Positions 31,544 through 41,605 are shown, numbered from the stretch's first letter. The stretch is 64,000 bases of DNA from Paraburkholderia sp. BL23I1N1 (GCF_003610295.1 NZ_RAPV01000001.1:1426001-1490000), one strand, 5' to 3'. Numbers and translations: made by a program. The notes: a model not told the origin generated them from the letters alone.

Positions 31544-32461
31544 ATGTTCGTTGCTTCGTGCGCCTCGTGCGTGGTGGCCGCCATGCTGACCCTGTCCGCG
31601 CCGGCCTCGGCACAATCCGCAGCGCCGCTCGAACTCGCCGGCAGTCTTGCGCCGGCGGCCGCTTCGGGTGCGCAGGCAGCGAGCGCAGCGAACGGCACGA
31701 GCATGGGCGATGCTGGTAATGCCGACAACCCGGCATCGCCTCAAAGCGCATTCGACGCGCGGCAAAAAGTACTGGATCAGCGCACCGAGGAAAACAACTA
31801 CCGTTACGCGGTGGCCGAACACGATTGCTACAGCACGTTCTTCGTCAACCACTGTCTGGGCAAGGCGCGCGACAGCATGCGCTCGGTGCAGGCCGACATT
31901 CGCAAGGAACAGCTCGCGCTCGACGGCGAACAGCGTGTCCAGCGCGCCCGCGAGCGTGACGAGCAGGCTGCGCTCAAACGTGCACAAGACGAAGCGGGCG
32001 CGCCGCAACGCGCCGCCGAAGATGCGCGTAACGCCCAGGCCTACGAAGACAAGCAGCGCCAACACCAGCTCGACCAGGCGCAGCGCGCCGCTGAGGCGCC
32101 GCAACGCAGCGCCAACGCGCAAGCCTATCAGCAGAAACAGCAACAGCATGCGCTGGATCAGGCGCAGCGCGGCATCAGTCCGTCGCAAGCCGCGGCCAAC
32201 AGCGCGGCATACGATCAGAAGCAGACCGACTTCCAGCGTAAGCTCGAGCAAGCGCGTCAGCAGGGCGCGCAGAAGGCGCAGGAGCGGGTGGAGAAGCAGC
32301 AGAGCTTCGAGAAGAAGCAGGCCGATGCAGCGCAGCACAAAGCCGACGTCGAAACCCGTCAGAAGCAGGCGGCCGAGAAAGCCGAGCAGAAACGTCAGGA
32401 CCAGTTGAAAGAGCAGCAGCAACTTGAAGAACAGCAGAAGCAGCAACAGCAACAGCAGTGA
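31544..32461 (+). CDS. Exported coiled-coil protein, Gln/Ala/Lys-rich, with internal repeats
   Basis: The product has 305 residues from ATG 31544, which begins a good signal peptide (about residues 1-25, ending S-A-P-A-S-A-Q). A short Ala-rich part follows, then a segment with two Cys (H-D-C-Y-S-T-F-F-V-N-H-C-L) that could form a disulfide. The rest is a long predicted helix or coiled coil. Three degenerate units of about 28 residues share N-A-x-A-Y-x-x-K-Q and L-x-Q-A-Q-R. It resembles the stalk of TolA in composition only; no family is recognised. The open frame extends upstream to 31070 without start support. It is probably periplasmic or surface-linked. Confidence 0.75.
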   Translation: MFVASCASCVVAAMLTLSAPASAQSAAPLELAGSLAPAAASGAQAASAANGTSMGDAGNADNPASPQSAFDARQKVLDQRTEENNYRYAVAEHDCYSTFFVNHCLGKARDSMRSVQADIRKEQLALDGEQRVQRARERDEQAALKRAQDEAGAPQRAAEDARNAQAYEDKQRQHQLDQAQRAAEAPQRSANAQAYQQKQQQHALDQAQRGISPSQAAANSAAYDQKQTDFQRKLEQARQQGAQKAQERVEKQQSFEKKQADAAQHKADVETRQKQAAEKAEQKRQDQLKEQQQLEEQQKQQQQQQ

Positions 32462-32586
32462 GTACGCTGTAGCGGGTTCTGGTAGGGTAGCAGCCAGGCA
32501 GTCGTCGTACGCGTTTTAAGCCGGACAGCAACCTCAGGCATCGGGCTGCACCATGCAGCCTGTGCCGCTTACGAGAGGAGGCGAGC

Positions 32587-32805
32587 ATGCGCGATCAACA
32601 TCACGTCATCACCGCAGACACACTTCGCGACCGTATTGTGCAACTGGAATCGGAGCACAGTGGGCTCGATCGTTTGATCGACCGAATGTCGGACGAGCCC
32701 GGCATCGACGACTTCGAGTTGCAGCGCCTGAAAAAGCGCAAACTCAAAGTCAAGGACACCATCATCTTGCTGCAATTGCAGCTCGAACCGGACGCACGCG
32801 CCTGA
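32587..32805 (+). CDS. YdcH family protein (DUF465)
   Basis: This 72-residue helical protein has the DUF465 pattern: a first helix with L-E-x-E-H-x-x-L-D-x-L-I-D and a second with L-Q-R-L-K-K-R-K-L-K-V-K-D-x-I. AGGAGG lies just upstream and fixes the start. The family is widespread and of unknown function; it may bind another protein as a helical hairpin. It precedes the helicase gene by about 60 bases and may be co-transcribed with it. Confidence 0.88.
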   Translation: MRDQHHVITADTLRDRIVQLESEHSGLDRLIDRMSDEPGIDDFELQRLKKRKLKVKDTIILLQLQLEPDARA

Positions 32806-32868
32806 GTTCGCGGCCTGGCAGGCGCCGGGTCGCGCCGCGCGCGCCGGACTTTGCAGGAAACGCTTGCC

Positions 32869-35127
32869 TTGAATTCACCGCTTGAAACTTCACCCAGCGC
32901 CATGGCGGCCGCCGACGACGCTCCCGCGGCCGGCGCCCCAGCGCCGCGTGCTCCCGCGTCTGCGCTTTCCGCATCATTGAATCCGCGCCGCGTGGCCGAA
33001 CTGGACGAAATCTTCGCCGCCGACGGCCTGCTTGCCCGTCAGATCGACGGTTATCGCTCGCGCGCGTCGCAGATCGAAATGTCGCGCGCCGTTGCAGCGG
33101 CCATGGAAGCATCGGGCCGCGCAATGCCCGAACCCGCGATGTTCGAAGCGCAGAAGCGTCCGGCGCGGCGTCTGCAATCGCCGGGTGGGGATCCTGCGGC
33201 ACAGGGCCCGGAAAACGACGAATCGAACGGTCTCGACGGCAGCGAAAACACGCTGATCGTGGAGGCGGGCACAGGCACCGGCAAGACCTATGCGTATCTC
33301 GTGCCGGCCATGCTGTGGGGCGGCAAGGTGATCGTCTCCACCGGCACCAAGCATTTGCAGGATCAGCTCTTTCAGCGCGACATTCCGACTGTGCGCGATG
33401 CGCTTGCCGTACCGGTCTCGGTGGCGATGCTCAAGGGCCGTGCGAACTACCTGTGCCGTTACTATCTGAAGCGCACCGCGGATAACGGCCGTCTGCCTTC
33501 GCGCCAGGAAACCTCGTATCTGCAGGACATCATTCGCTTCGCCAAGATCACGCGCACCGGCGACAAGGCCGAGCTCGCGAGCGTGCCGGAAACGGCGGCG
33601 GTGTGGTCGATGGTCACGTCCACGCGTGAAAACTGTCTCGGTCAGGAGTGCCCGCACTACAAGGAGTGCTTCGTGATGCAGGCGCGCCGCGAGGCGCAGC
33701 AGGCGGACATCGTGGTGGTCAATCACCATCTGTTTTTTGCCGACATCATGTTGCGCGATACGGGCATGGCCGAATTGCTGCCTACGGCGAACACCGTCAT
33801 CTTCGACGAAGCGCATCAACTGCCGGAAACCGCAACGCTGTTTTTCGGCGAGACGCTTTCCACCACGCAATTTCTCGAACTCGCACGCGATTCCGTGGCG
33901 GAGGGCTTGGGTCATGCGCGCGAGTCGGTTGACTGGGTGAAGCTCGGCTCGACGCTCGAACGGGCGGCGCGCGACGTGCGGCTCGCTTTCAAGGAAGACT
34001 CGGTGCGTTTGTCGATCGGTCAGTTGCCCGACGATCATCCGTTATTCCCCGCGCTCGAAACGCTCGAGGCCGAACTCGACGCATTGACTTCCGCGTTGGC
34101 GGGTCAGGCCGAACGAGCCGAATCGATCGGCGCCTGTTTGCGCCGCGCACGCGAGTTGCAAGGCGTGCTCGCCGGCTGGACGACACCACCCACCGAGACC
34201 GAACGCGCAGCCGCTGACGCCGCCTCGGCGGACGTCAAGGCCGAACGTGGCGATGCGAACGAGAAGGTGCGCTGGATCGAAGTTTTCGCGCATACGGTGC
34301 AGTTGCACGAAACGCCGCTGTCGGTCGCGCCGATCTTCGCGAAGCAGCGCGCCGGCGTGCCGCGCGCATGGATCTTCACCTCGGCGACCTTGTCGGTGCG
34401 GGGTGATTTCACGCACTATGCGGCGCAGATGGGCCTGAACGCAAAACGTTCGATGACGTTGCCGAGCCCCTTCGACTATTCGACGCAAGGGCTTCTGTAC
34501 GTGCCGCGCAATTTGCCACAGCCTTCGTCGCCGACGTTTACCGACGCCGTATTCGACGCCGCGTTGCCGGCGATCGAAGCATCGGGCGGTGGCGTATTCA
34601 TGTTGTGCACGACGTTGCGCGCCGTGGACCGCATCTCGACCAAGTTGCGCGACACCATCGAAGCGCGCGGTTGGGACTATCCGCTGCTCGTGCAGGGTGA
34701 CGCGAGCCGCACCGAGTTGCTCGAGCGCTTCCGTGCGTACGGCAATGCGATTCTGGTGGGCAGCCAGAGCTTCTGGGAGGGCGTGGATGTGCGCGGTGAT
34801 GCGCTCTCGCTGGTCGTGATCGACAAGCTGCCGTTTGCACCGCCCGATGACCCGGTGTTGTCGGCGCGTCTGGATGCGCTGACGAAGAAGGGGTTGAGCC
34901 CGTTTGCGGTCCACCAGTTGCCGCAGGCTGTGATTACGCTCAAGCAGGGCGCAGGGCGTCTGATTCGCGCTGAGACCGATCGTGGCGTGCTGATGATCTG
35001 CGACACGCGTCTGGTCGACAAGCCGTATGGGCGCCGCATATGGCAGAGCCTGCCACCGTTTAAGCGCACACGTGAGATCGAAGTGGTGCGCGAGTTTTTC
35101 GAAGAGAACGCAACGCCGTCTGAATAG
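32869..35127 (+). CDS. ATP-dependent DNA helicase, DinG/YoaA family
   Basis: This superfamily 2, XPD-like helicase has Walker A E-A-G-T-G-T-G-K-T and Walker B F-D-E-A-H. Four Cys fit an Fe-S cluster site: one in N-Y-L-C-R, two in E-N-C-L-G-Q-E-C and one in Y-K-E-C. C-terminal motifs G-S-Q-S-F-W-E-G-V-D and Q-G-A-G-R-L-I-R are present. Such helicases unwind 5'-3' and act in repair of replication or transcription conflicts. The start is unsure: TTG 32869 has AGGAA nine bases upstream, while TTG 32851 and ATG 32902 are alternatives. The N-terminal about 35 residues are low-complexity. Length is near 750, as in other beta-proteobacteria. Confidence 0.9.
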   Translation: MNSPLETSPSAMAAADDAPAAGAPAPRAPASALSASLNPRRVAELDEIFAADGLLARQIDGYRSRASQIEMSRAVAAAMEASGRAMPEPAMFEAQKRPARRLQSPGGDPAAQGPENDESNGLDGSENTLIVEAGTGTGKTYAYLVPAMLWGGKVIVSTGTKHLQDQLFQRDIPTVRDALAVPVSVAMLKGRANYLCRYYLKRTADNGRLPSRQETSYLQDIIRFAKITRTGDKAELASVPETAAVWSMVTSTRENCLGQECPHYKECFVMQARREAQQADIVVVNHHLFFADIMLRDTGMAELLPTANTVIFDEAHQLPETATLFFGETLSTTQFLELARDSVAEGLGHARESVDWVKLGSTLERAARDVRLAFKEDSVRLSIGQLPDDHPLFPALETLEAELDALTSALAGQAERAESIGACLRRARELQGVLAGWTTPPTETERAAADAASADVKAERGDANEKVRWIEVFAHTVQLHETPLSVAPIFAKQRAGVPRAWIFTSATLSVRGDFTHYAAQMGLNAKRSMTLPSPFDYSTQGLLYVPRNLPQPSSPTFTDAVFDAALPAIEASGGGVFMLCTTLRAVDRISTKLRDTIEARGWDYPLLVQGDASRTELLERFRAYGNAILVGSQSFWEGVDVRGDALSLVVIDKLPFAPPDDPVLSARLDALTKKGLSPFAVHQLPQAVITLKQGAGRLIRAETDRGVLMICDTRLVDKPYGRRIWQSLPPFKRTREIEVVREFFEENATPSE

Positions 35128-35170
35128 AGGATTATGTGAGTGTCGTTGTAAATAACCGCTCTTAAACGAC

Positions 35171-35202
35171 AAAACGCCACGGATGTGAATCCGTGGCGTT
35201 TT
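35171..35202. terminator. Bidirectional intrinsic terminator after the helicase gene
   Basis: AAAACGCCACGGA pairs with TCCGTGGCGTTTT, loop TGTGAA. It lies between convergent genes and can act both ways. Confidence 0.85.
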
Positions 35203-35275
35203 GCTTTACTGCCCGGAAAATCGAGGTGATTTCCCGAAACAGTTTTCGCCCAGAGGCGAAACCCTACGCAACAGC

Positions 35276-35542
35276 TTACTGGCTTGCGCCCGAAGCCGGA
35301 GCAGCCATCGAAGCAGCAGCGCCTGCATCCGAAGCAGCAGCCGTAGCCGAAGCAGCAGCGTCGCTCGCAGCAGCAGCCGCACCCGAAGCAGCAGCCGAAA
35401 CGTCCGAAGCGGCAGCCGTTGCTGCCGAGGCAGCAGCCGTTGCGTCGCTAGCTGCGGTCGTAGCTGCCTGATCGCTGCTCTTGTTGCATGCAGCCAGTGC
35501 CACAGCTGCCAACAGGGATGCTACGAGGAGGGATTTCTTCAT
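35276..35542 (-). CDS. Small Ala/Ser-rich lipoprotein
   Basis: The product has 88 residues from ATG 35542, with a Lys-Lys start, a hydrophobic core and lipobox L-A-A-C (Cys about residue 19). The mature part is almost only Ala, Ser, Asp and Thr in A-A-S-D/A-A-A-S-A type units, giving a likely helical repeat like Lpp. An AAGGAC site lies upstream; GTG 35548 is an in-frame alternative. It should be attached to a membrane, probably the outer one. No named family fits, and similar short Ala-rich lipoproteins are common in Burkholderia. Confidence 0.8.
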   Translation of the reverse strand: MKKSLLVASLLAAVALAACNKSSDQAATTAASDATAAASAATAAASDVSAAASGAAAAASDAAASATAAASDAGAAASMAAPASGASQ

Positions 35543-35773
35543 GATCACGTCCTTTTATGGTTAAAGGTAAGCAACAGCGCAAAATAATACCGGTAATGTG
35601 CTCCAACACCGACCTGGGCCGCTGGTGGAGACGCTCTTTTGACGAGCTAGAATCTTCCCTACGGCTTGGGCGGAAATTATATGCACTTTCGTACTGACAA
35701 TCCATAAATCCGGGGTCAATACGTTGTCTTTCTCATACAAAATTTCACAGTACGGTATAACAGGCAGGCAGAG

Positions 35774-37024
35774 TTACGCAAGCTCGCCCACTTGTATCCA
35801 GCCCGCACAATACCACTCGTGAAGCAGTGCTGTCACCGACGAATCGTGCGAGAGTGTTACAAAGCGTTTCGCACTCATACACCGCTGGTCAGCGAGGTCA
35901 ATCAACCACTTTTTGGCACCATTAAACGGCGTTTCCTCTCCATTTAGGAAGAAAAAACGGCGGTTGTACAACAAATTAGTCTTGCGGTCGAGCCGAATGC
36001 CGGACTTCGATGCCTGACCGATGAAACGGGCTTCATTGAGCGGTCGTTGCGGCGGATCAAAGACGACGCTCGGCTTCGGTTCGCTGAGGTACGTGCCAAG
36101 AAACGACGCAATGTCCTGCTCGCTCCATTTCGCGCCCGCAAGGATCGCGCCAACGCGTTCGATCAAGGCGGCGGGCAGCTCCGCCGGACGGTCGACAGCG
36201 GGTTGTTGCGGGTCGCGATAGAGCGCATCGGGGCGTACAGCCGACTCGCCGCGCTCGGCCAGATGGTAGAGGAACTGAGCGGTCAATTCGCCCGCTGACG
36301 GCGCGCGAAAACCGATCGAGCAGGTCATGCATTCGCCTTCGGCGACACCGTCATGCGCAATATGCGGCGGCAGATACAACATGTCGCCCGGCTCGAGCAG
36401 CCATTCCTGTTCCGGCTCGAAATGCTGTAAAACTTTCAAAGGCAAACCCGGTTGGAGCGTCAGATCTTTCTGCGCACTGATCCGCCACCGGCGCTTGCCT
36501 TTTACTTGCAAAAGAAACACATCGTAGGAATCGAAATGAGGGCCGACGCCGCCGCCGTCGCTCGCATACGAAATCATCAGGTCGTCCAGTCGCGCGTCCG
36601 GCACGAAGCGGAACCGGTCGAGCAAAGCACGCGCGCGATCGTCGTAGAGGTCCACGCCTTGCACGAGCAACGTCCAGGCGCGCTGCTTCACCGAAGGCAG
36701 TTCGTCAGGTGCGAACGGACCGTGCTCCAGTTGCCATTTGTTGCGAAAGTGCGTGATCAGACGCGCTTCGACTTCGTCCCGATCGGCCAGCTCGAAAAAC
36801 GCCTCGCGCGACAGCGGCGCTTCCACGTTCGGGATCGCCTGGCGGATCAGCAGCGGTTTTTTCTGCCAGTACCGGCGCATGAATTGCGACGGTGTCAGAT
36901 TGCCGAGCAGCGGCGTGGGCGTGTCGGGCGAAGGCGGGAGGGCAGGGAGCGACCGCCTGGAAGCGGACGAAGATTTCCGTGCCGAAGCTGCATCGGCCGG
37001 GTGGTCAGTGGGCCGCTTGGGCAT
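35774..37024 (-). CDS. JmjC/cupin-domain protein, ribosomal oxygenase (RoxA/YcfD)-like
   Basis: From ATG 37024 the product has 416 residues. The Fe(II) facial triad is visible as H-F-D (in V-G-P-H-F-D-S-Y-D) and the later His of P-H-I-A-H-D. The fold and the C-terminal winged-helix part with K-R-F and L-x-x-W-Y match the 2-oxoglutarate arginine hydroxylase YcfD, which modifies ribosomal protein L16. That target is inferred here. The first about 50 residues are low-complexity and basic. It is divergent from slyD with only 32 bases between the starts. Confidence 0.88.
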   Translation of the reverse strand: MPKRPTDHPADAASARKSSSASRRSLPALPPSPDTPTPLLGNLTPSQFMRRYWQKKPLLIRQAIPNVEAPLSREAFFELADRDEVEARLITHFRNKWQLEHGPFAPDELPSVKQRAWTLLVQGVDLYDDRARALLDRFRFVPDARLDDLMISYASDGGGVGPHFDSYDVFLLQVKGKRRWRISAQKDLTLQPGLPLKVLQHFEPEQEWLLEPGDMLYLPPHIAHDGVAEGECMTCSIGFRAPSAGELTAQFLYHLAERGESAVRPDALYRDPQQPAVDRPAELPAALIERVGAILAGAKWSEQDIASFLGTYLSEPKPSVVFDPPQRPLNEARFIGQASKSGIRLDRKTNLLYNRRFFFLNGEETPFNGAKKWLIDLADQRCMSAKRFVTLSHDSSVTALLHEWYCAGWIQVGELA

Positions 37025-37026
37025 CG

Positions 37027-37032
37027 TATAAT
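37027..37032 (+). promoter_or_regulatory. Candidate -10 of slyD
   Basis: A perfect TATAAT lies 24 bases before the slyD ATG, within the 32-base gap from the divergent cupin gene. The -35 region (about 37004-37009, GTCAGT) falls inside the cupin gene's first codons and is poor. Confidence 0.45.
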
Positions 37033-37056
37033 GTGAGTTGTATTCTGGAGAATCGA

Positions 37057-37599
37057 ATGAAAATCGCAAAGAACACCGTCGTGTCGGTCGCCTACAAGCT
37101 GTCGGATGCGCAGGGCAATCTGATTGAAGAAAGCGACGAGCCGATGGTCTATCTGCACGGCGGCTATGATGGCACGTTCCCCAAGATCGAGGAAGAGCTC
37201 GACGGCCACGAGGCCGGTTTCGAGACCCAGATCCAGCTCGAGCCGCAAGACGCATTCGGCGAGTACGACCCCGATCTGGTGAAGATCGAGCCGCGCGATC
37301 GCTTCCCGGAACCGCTCGAAGTCGGCATGCAATTCGAAGGCACGCCGGAAGAAGGCGATGAGGATCTCGATTCGCTCGTCTATGTGGTGACCGACGTGGC
37401 GGAAGACAAAGTCGTACTCGACGGCAACCATCCGCTCGCCGGTATGGCGCTGCGTTTCGCGTTGACCGTCAAGGACGTGCGTCCGGCTACCGAAGACGAA
37501 ATCCAGCACGAACACGCACATGGCGCCGACGGCCTCGAAGTCCTCGATGAAGACGACGACGAAGAAGAGGGCGACAAGTCAGGGCCCACGCTGCACTGA
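37057..37599 (+). CDS. slyD: FKBP-type peptidyl-prolyl isomerase SlyD
   Basis: This cytosolic prolyl isomerase and chaperone has 180 residues from ATG 37057, with CTGGAG seven bases upstream. The FKBP domain (residues 1-70 and 125-150) is interrupted by the insert-in-flap domain typical of SlyD. The tail is mainly acidic (D-E-D-D-D-E-E-E) with few His, unlike the His/Cys-rich nickel-binding tail of E. coli SlyD. Nickel delivery to hydrogenase is therefore less certain. The end overlaps the convergent phosphoesterase-like gene by 21 bases. Confidence 0.93.
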   Translation: MKIAKNTVVSVAYKLSDAQGNLIEESDEPMVYLHGGYDGTFPKIEEELDGHEAGFETQIQLEPQDAFGEYDPDLVKIEPRDRFPEPLEVGMQFEGTPEEGDEDLDSLVYVVTDVAEDKVVLDGNHPLAGMALRFALTVKDVRPATEDEIQHEHAHGADGLEVLDEDDDEEEGDKSGPTLH

Positions 37600-38931
37600 G
37601 CTTGCGGGCGCGCCGGGAACGTTTGAAGACGCACCCGGTGCGCGCGGCTGAACGGCCGAGGCGGGTGGGGCAGACATGGCGGGCCCATACTCGCCGCTGC
37701 CGTCGTCCGCCGGTCTATGTTGTGGCGGGTCGGGTTGCTGCTGGACCGGTTGCGGCTGCCCAGGCGTTTGCAACAACGGCGGCAACTCGGAAGCGGGACT
37801 TAACGCAGGCACGGCCGGCATCGACGCTGGCGGCTCTTCGCGCGGCGGCATGGGCGGTGCCGTGGGCATCGGCATTTGCTTCGGCACGTCGCGCACACTC
37901 ACGCGGAACGGCGGTTTTCTGCCGAGATCCGCTTCAATCTGAATCCACTGGTTAAGACGATCATGCGGCGCAAGCGCGACGCGTGTGAGATTCGTCACCA
38001 GCACCCCTTTGTCATTACGTAATGGCTGATCGATCACGAAGCCGGCGCTCGCGCGTTCGTCGTCGCAATGAATCACCAGCACGGGTCCGCGGAAAATCTG
38101 CGCGAGTTTGACGAGGCTGCGTTTGAATTCCAGAAAACCGTCGCGGCGCGGATTGCGAGCAAAGCGCAGCCACGCAAAACGGTCGGGCCGTTCGTAGCGC
38201 TCCGGATCGGGGTCGCCCTGAATGAACACGACAATCGCGCGCGCGTCGCGGCGTTTGGCGTATTCGGCGGCATGTTCGAGCCAGAATGCGTTGGCGATCA
38301 CGCGATCTTCGAACTCGCCGTTGCGCCCGCCCGCGGTCAGGTAGTGATTGTTCGGACTCGGTGCGTTCAGACCGACAAACACGGTATCGCCGACTTGCCA
38401 GCGCACGTTCTCCCGGAACGGACGAAAGCGCGACACTTCACTCTCTCGCGTCAATGCGATCGGATTCTGACCCATCGACGTGGAATCGGTGAACAGGGTC
38501 TGGCGCAATTGATCGAGCCGCTCGACCGGGTCAAAGCCGCCAGCCTCAGCCGTGCCGCAGTCGGCCCAGTCGTGCTGCCCCGGAATGAAGAAGAGGGCGG
38601 GCCGCGACGTTTCGAGCAGCGCGTGGCGCCGTTCGTATAGCGCATCGCGGCAGGCTTCTTTCGCGCCCTTCAGATTGCCGTCGTAGACGATGAACGATAC
38701 TTCGCGGTCGCGGCTGATTGCCTCGATCAGGCGTTGCGTGGGTGCTTCGTCGGCGGGGCTTTGCATCGTGTTGGCGATGACCGCGAAGGCATAGCGCGGT
38801 GTTTCGGCGTGCGCGAGCGGAACACATGCAACAAGCGACACGAGGCCACCCGAGAGCGTCAGGGCGACGGTCAGCGCCGTGCAAAGTTTGCGCGGGCGCT
38901 GCCGGGGTCTGTGTGCGTCAATGATCGGCAT
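37579..38931 (-). CDS. Exported, degenerate calcineurin-like phosphoesterase
   Basis: The 450-residue product has a signal peptide (about residues 1-42, ending A-H-A). A metallophosphoesterase-like core follows, with V-Y-D-G-N (GDN-type) and P-G-Q-H-D-W (GNHD-type, Asn replaced by Gln). The usual first D-x-H and the final G-H-x-H are not found. The C-terminal about 110 residues are Pro/Ala/Gln-rich. Catalysis is doubtful; a binding role is possible. It overlaps the end of mutS by 14 bases and slyD by 21 bases, so it is probably translated with mutS. Confidence 0.8.
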   Translation of the reverse strand: MPIIDAHRPRQRPRKLCTALTVALTLSGGLVSLVACVPLAHAETPRYAFAVIANTMQSPADEAPTQRLIEAISRDREVSFIVYDGNLKGAKEACRDALYERRHALLETSRPALFFIPGQHDWADCGTAEAGGFDPVERLDQLRQTLFTDSTSMGQNPIALTRESEVSRFRPFRENVRWQVGDTVFVGLNAPSPNNHYLTAGGRNGEFEDRVIANAFWLEHAAEYAKRRDARAIVVFIQGDPDPERYERPDRFAWLRFARNPRRDGFLEFKRSLVKLAQIFRGPVLVIHCDDERASAGFVIDQPLRNDKGVLVTNLTRVALAPHDRLNQWIQIEADLGRKPPFRVSVRDVPKQMPMPTAPPMPPREEPPASMPAVPALSPASELPPLLQTPGQPQPVQQQPDPPQHRPADDGSGEYGPAMSAPPASAVQPRAPGASSNVPGAPASSVQRGP

Positions 38932-41605
38932 CCGGCGCGGCGGCCAGTTCGTGCAGTTCGTACAGCAGATCGAGCGCTTCGCGTGGCCGTAGATCGTTCG
39001 GATCGATTGCGCGCAGACGCTCGACCAGAGCCCGCATGGCCGGCGATGCCACCGCGGATTCCGGCGCAGCGTTGCGTTTGTCGTCGGCGTCTTCGAGCAG
39101 CATGGGCATAGGGGCCGCGAACAGATCGAGTTGCGGTGCGGGTTGCGCCGCCGATTGCTGTTCGAGATGTGCGAGATGTTTGCGGGCCGCGCGGATTACC
39201 GCGTTCGGCACGCCCGCCAGTTGCGCGACCTGCAAGCCGTAGCTCTGATTCGCCGGACCCTCGTTGACCGCATGCAGGAACACGATGCCGTGCCCATGCT
39301 CGACTGCCGACAGATGCACATTGGCTGCGTGTGGAAACTCGGCGGGCAACTGCGTCAGTTCGAAGTAGTGCGTGGCGAACAGCGTATGACAGCCGTTGTG
39401 CGAGAGAAGGTGCCGCGCAATGGCCCAGGCCAGCGCCAACCCGTCGAACGTCGACGTACCGCGCCCGATCTCGTCCATCAGCACGAGGCTTTGCGGTGTC
39501 GCGTCGTTCAGGATCGCTGCCGCTTCCGTCATTTCCACCATGAAGGTCGAACGGCCGCCGGCCAGATCGTCCGCGGCGCCGATTCGCGTGAAGATGCGAT
39601 CGATCGGACCGAAGGCCGCGCGTCGTGCCGGCACGTAGCTGCCGACGTACGCCAGCAGCGCGATCAGCGCGGTCTGCCGCATGAAGGTCGACTTACCACC
39701 CATGTTCGGGCCGGTGATCAGCAGCAGTTTGCGCTCAGGCGTGAGCGTGCAGTCGTTAGCGATGAACTGCTCGACCTGCGCCTCGACAACCGGGTGCCGC
39801 CCTTGTTCGATTTCGATGCCCGTATCCGGCGAAAACATCGGCGCGACCCAATCGAGTGCACGGGCGCGTTCGGCGAAAGCAGCCAGCAGATCGAGTTCGG
39901 CGAGTGCAGCGGCGACCCGCTGGCAGTCCGGGATAAAAGGCAGCAGTGCTTGCAGCAACGCGTCGTAGAGTGAGCGTTCGCGGGCCAATGCGCGTTCCTG
40001 CGCCGACAGCGCCTTGTCTTCGAACGTTTTCAGTTCCGGCGTGATGTAACGCTCGGCGTTTTTCAGCGTCTGGCGACGGCGGTAGTCGTCCGGCACCTTG
40101 TCGGTCTGACCGCGCGTGACTTCGATATAGAAGCCGTGCACCTTGTTGTACTCGACCCGCAGATTACTGATGCCGGTGCGTGCCCGTTCGCGCGTTTCGA
40201 GGTCAATCAGGAACTGCCCGCAGTTCTCCGAAATATCTCGCAACTCATCGAGTTCCGCATCGTAACCGCGAGCGATTACGCCGCCGTCGCGCACCATCGC
40301 GGATGGCTCTTGCGCGACCGCGTGCTTGAGCAGTTCGACGCACGCTTGCGGGGGTTCCAGCGACGCATCGATACGCGCGAGCGAATCCGCATTGGACGAA
40401 ACGGCCGCGAGTTGCGCGCGCAGTTCGGGCAAGGCGATGAACGTATCGCGCAGACTCGACAGATCGCGAGGCCGCGCCGACAGCAGCGCCAGACGTCCGG
40501 TAATCCGCTCGATGTCGGAGATCTGCCGCAACGCGCCTCGCAGAGAGTCGACGCCTGCGCCCAGCGGTGCATCGAGCAATGCGCCTATGGCCTGCTGACG
40601 TGCTTGCGCCACGGCGGCTTCGCGCGGCGGATGATGCAGCCAGTGACGCAGCAGACGGCTGCCCATTGTTGTGCAGCAGGTGTCGAGCAGCGAACAGAGG
40701 GTGGGCGATTCCGTACCGCGCAGCGTTTCCGTGAGTTCAAGATTGCGGCGCGTGGCGGGGTCGAGCCCGATATATTCGGACTCGTATTCGACCTTCAGGC
40801 TGCGCACGTGACGCAATTGCTGACCTTGCGTGGCCGCCGCGTACAGCAGCAGCGCACCCGCCGCGCCGCAGGCCGCGGTTAGCGAATGCGCGCCGAAACC
40901 GTCGAGGCCGGCCACTTCCAGTTGGTCGCACAGACGCTGCGTGCCCGAGGCGATATCGAAATGCCAGACCGGCACGCGGGTGAGGGCGCCGGCGTTGACG
41001 GGCGGCGTCCAGCTCGCGGAGTCGGCGGACGTATCGGCCACCAGAATTTCCGCGGGACGAATCCGCTCTAGCGCGGCGGCCACCTGGTCAGGCGCAACTT
41101 CGGCGAGGCGCAATGCGCCGCTCGCCAGATTCAGCCATGCGAGCCCGACGCTCGTTGCGACGCCGCGGCGGTTATGCGCAACGCACAGCGCCATCAGGTA
41201 GACGTCGCTCTTGTCGGACAGCAGTGCTGCGTCTGTCAGCGTGCCCGGCGTGACCACGCGTACTACTTTGCGTTCGACGGGCCCCTTCGATGTAGCCGGA
41301 TCGCCGATCTGTTCACAAATCGCGACGGATTCGCCGAGTTTCACCAGCTTGGCCAGATACTGTTCGACCGCGTGATGCGGCACGCCCGCCATCTTGATCG
41401 GATTGCCCGCCGACGCGCCGCGCTGCGTCAATGTTAAATCGAGCAGACGCGAGGCCTTTTCGGCGTCGTCGAAAAAGAGTTCGTAGAAGTCGCCCATCCG
41501 GTAGAACACCAGCGTGCCCGGATGATCCGCCTTGATGCGCAGGTACTGCTGCATCATCGGCGTGTGTTGTGCGACGTCATTGGCCGCTGCGGTTTGAATG
41601 CCCAT
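38918..41605 (-). CDS. mutS: DNA mismatch repair protein MutS
   Basis: MutS recognises mismatches and small loops and recruits MutL. The 895-residue protein begins with the mismatch-binding domain, including G-D-F-Y-E-L-F (the Phe-x-Glu wedge). Connector, lever and clamp domains follow, and the ABC ATPase has Walker A G-P-N-M-G-G-K638-S-T and Walker [13 protein letters not shown]. The C-terminal helix-turn-helix is present. It is long enough for tetramerisation regions. The downstream phosphoesterase-like gene starts inside its last codons. Confidence 0.98.
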   Translation of the reverse strand: MGIQTAAANDVAQHTPMMQQYLRIKADHPGTLVFYRMGDFYELFFDDAEKASRLLDLTLTQRGASAGNPIKMAGVPHHAVEQYLAKLVKLGESVAICEQIGDPATSKGPVERKVVRVVTPGTLTDAALLSDKSDVYLMALCVAHNRRGVATSVGLAWLNLASGALRLAEVAPDQVAAALERIRPAEILVADTSADSASWTPPVNAGALTRVPVWHFDIASGTQRLCDQLEVAGLDGFGAHSLTAACGAAGALLLYAAATQGQQLRHVRSLKVEYESEYIGLDPATRRNLELTETLRGTESPTLCSLLDTCCTTMGSRLLRHWLHHPPREAAVAQARQQAIGALLDAPLGAGVDSLRGALRQISDIERITGRLALLSARPRDLSSLRDTFIALPELRAQLAAVSSNADSLARIDASLEPPQACVELLKHAVAQEPSAMVRDGGVIARGYDAELDELRDISENCGQFLIDLETRERARTGISNLRVEYNKVHGFYIEVTRGQTDKVPDDYRRRQTLKNAERYITPELKTFEDKALSAQERALARERSLYDALLQALLPFIPDCQRVAAALAELDLLAAFAERARALDWVAPMFSPDTGIEIEQGRHPVVEAQVEQFIANDCTLTPERKLLLITGPNMGGKSTFMRQTALIALLAYVGSYVPARRAAFGPIDRIFTRIGAADDLAGGRSTFMVEMTEAAAILNDATPQSLVLMDEIGRGTSTFDGLALAWAIARHLLSHNGCHTLFATHYFELTQLPAEFPHAANVHLSAVEHGHGIVFLHAVNEGPANQSYGLQVAQLAGVPNAVIRAARKHLAHLEQQSAAQPAPQLDLFAAPMPMLLEDADDKRNAAPESAVASPAMRALVERLRAIDPNDLRPREALDLLYELHELAAAPDADH

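Noticed and set aside
36892..37056. Longer N-terminus for SlyD in the open frame
   Set aside because: The extension lies inside the divergent cupin gene, and the conserved FKBP start with a ribosome-binding site is at 37057.
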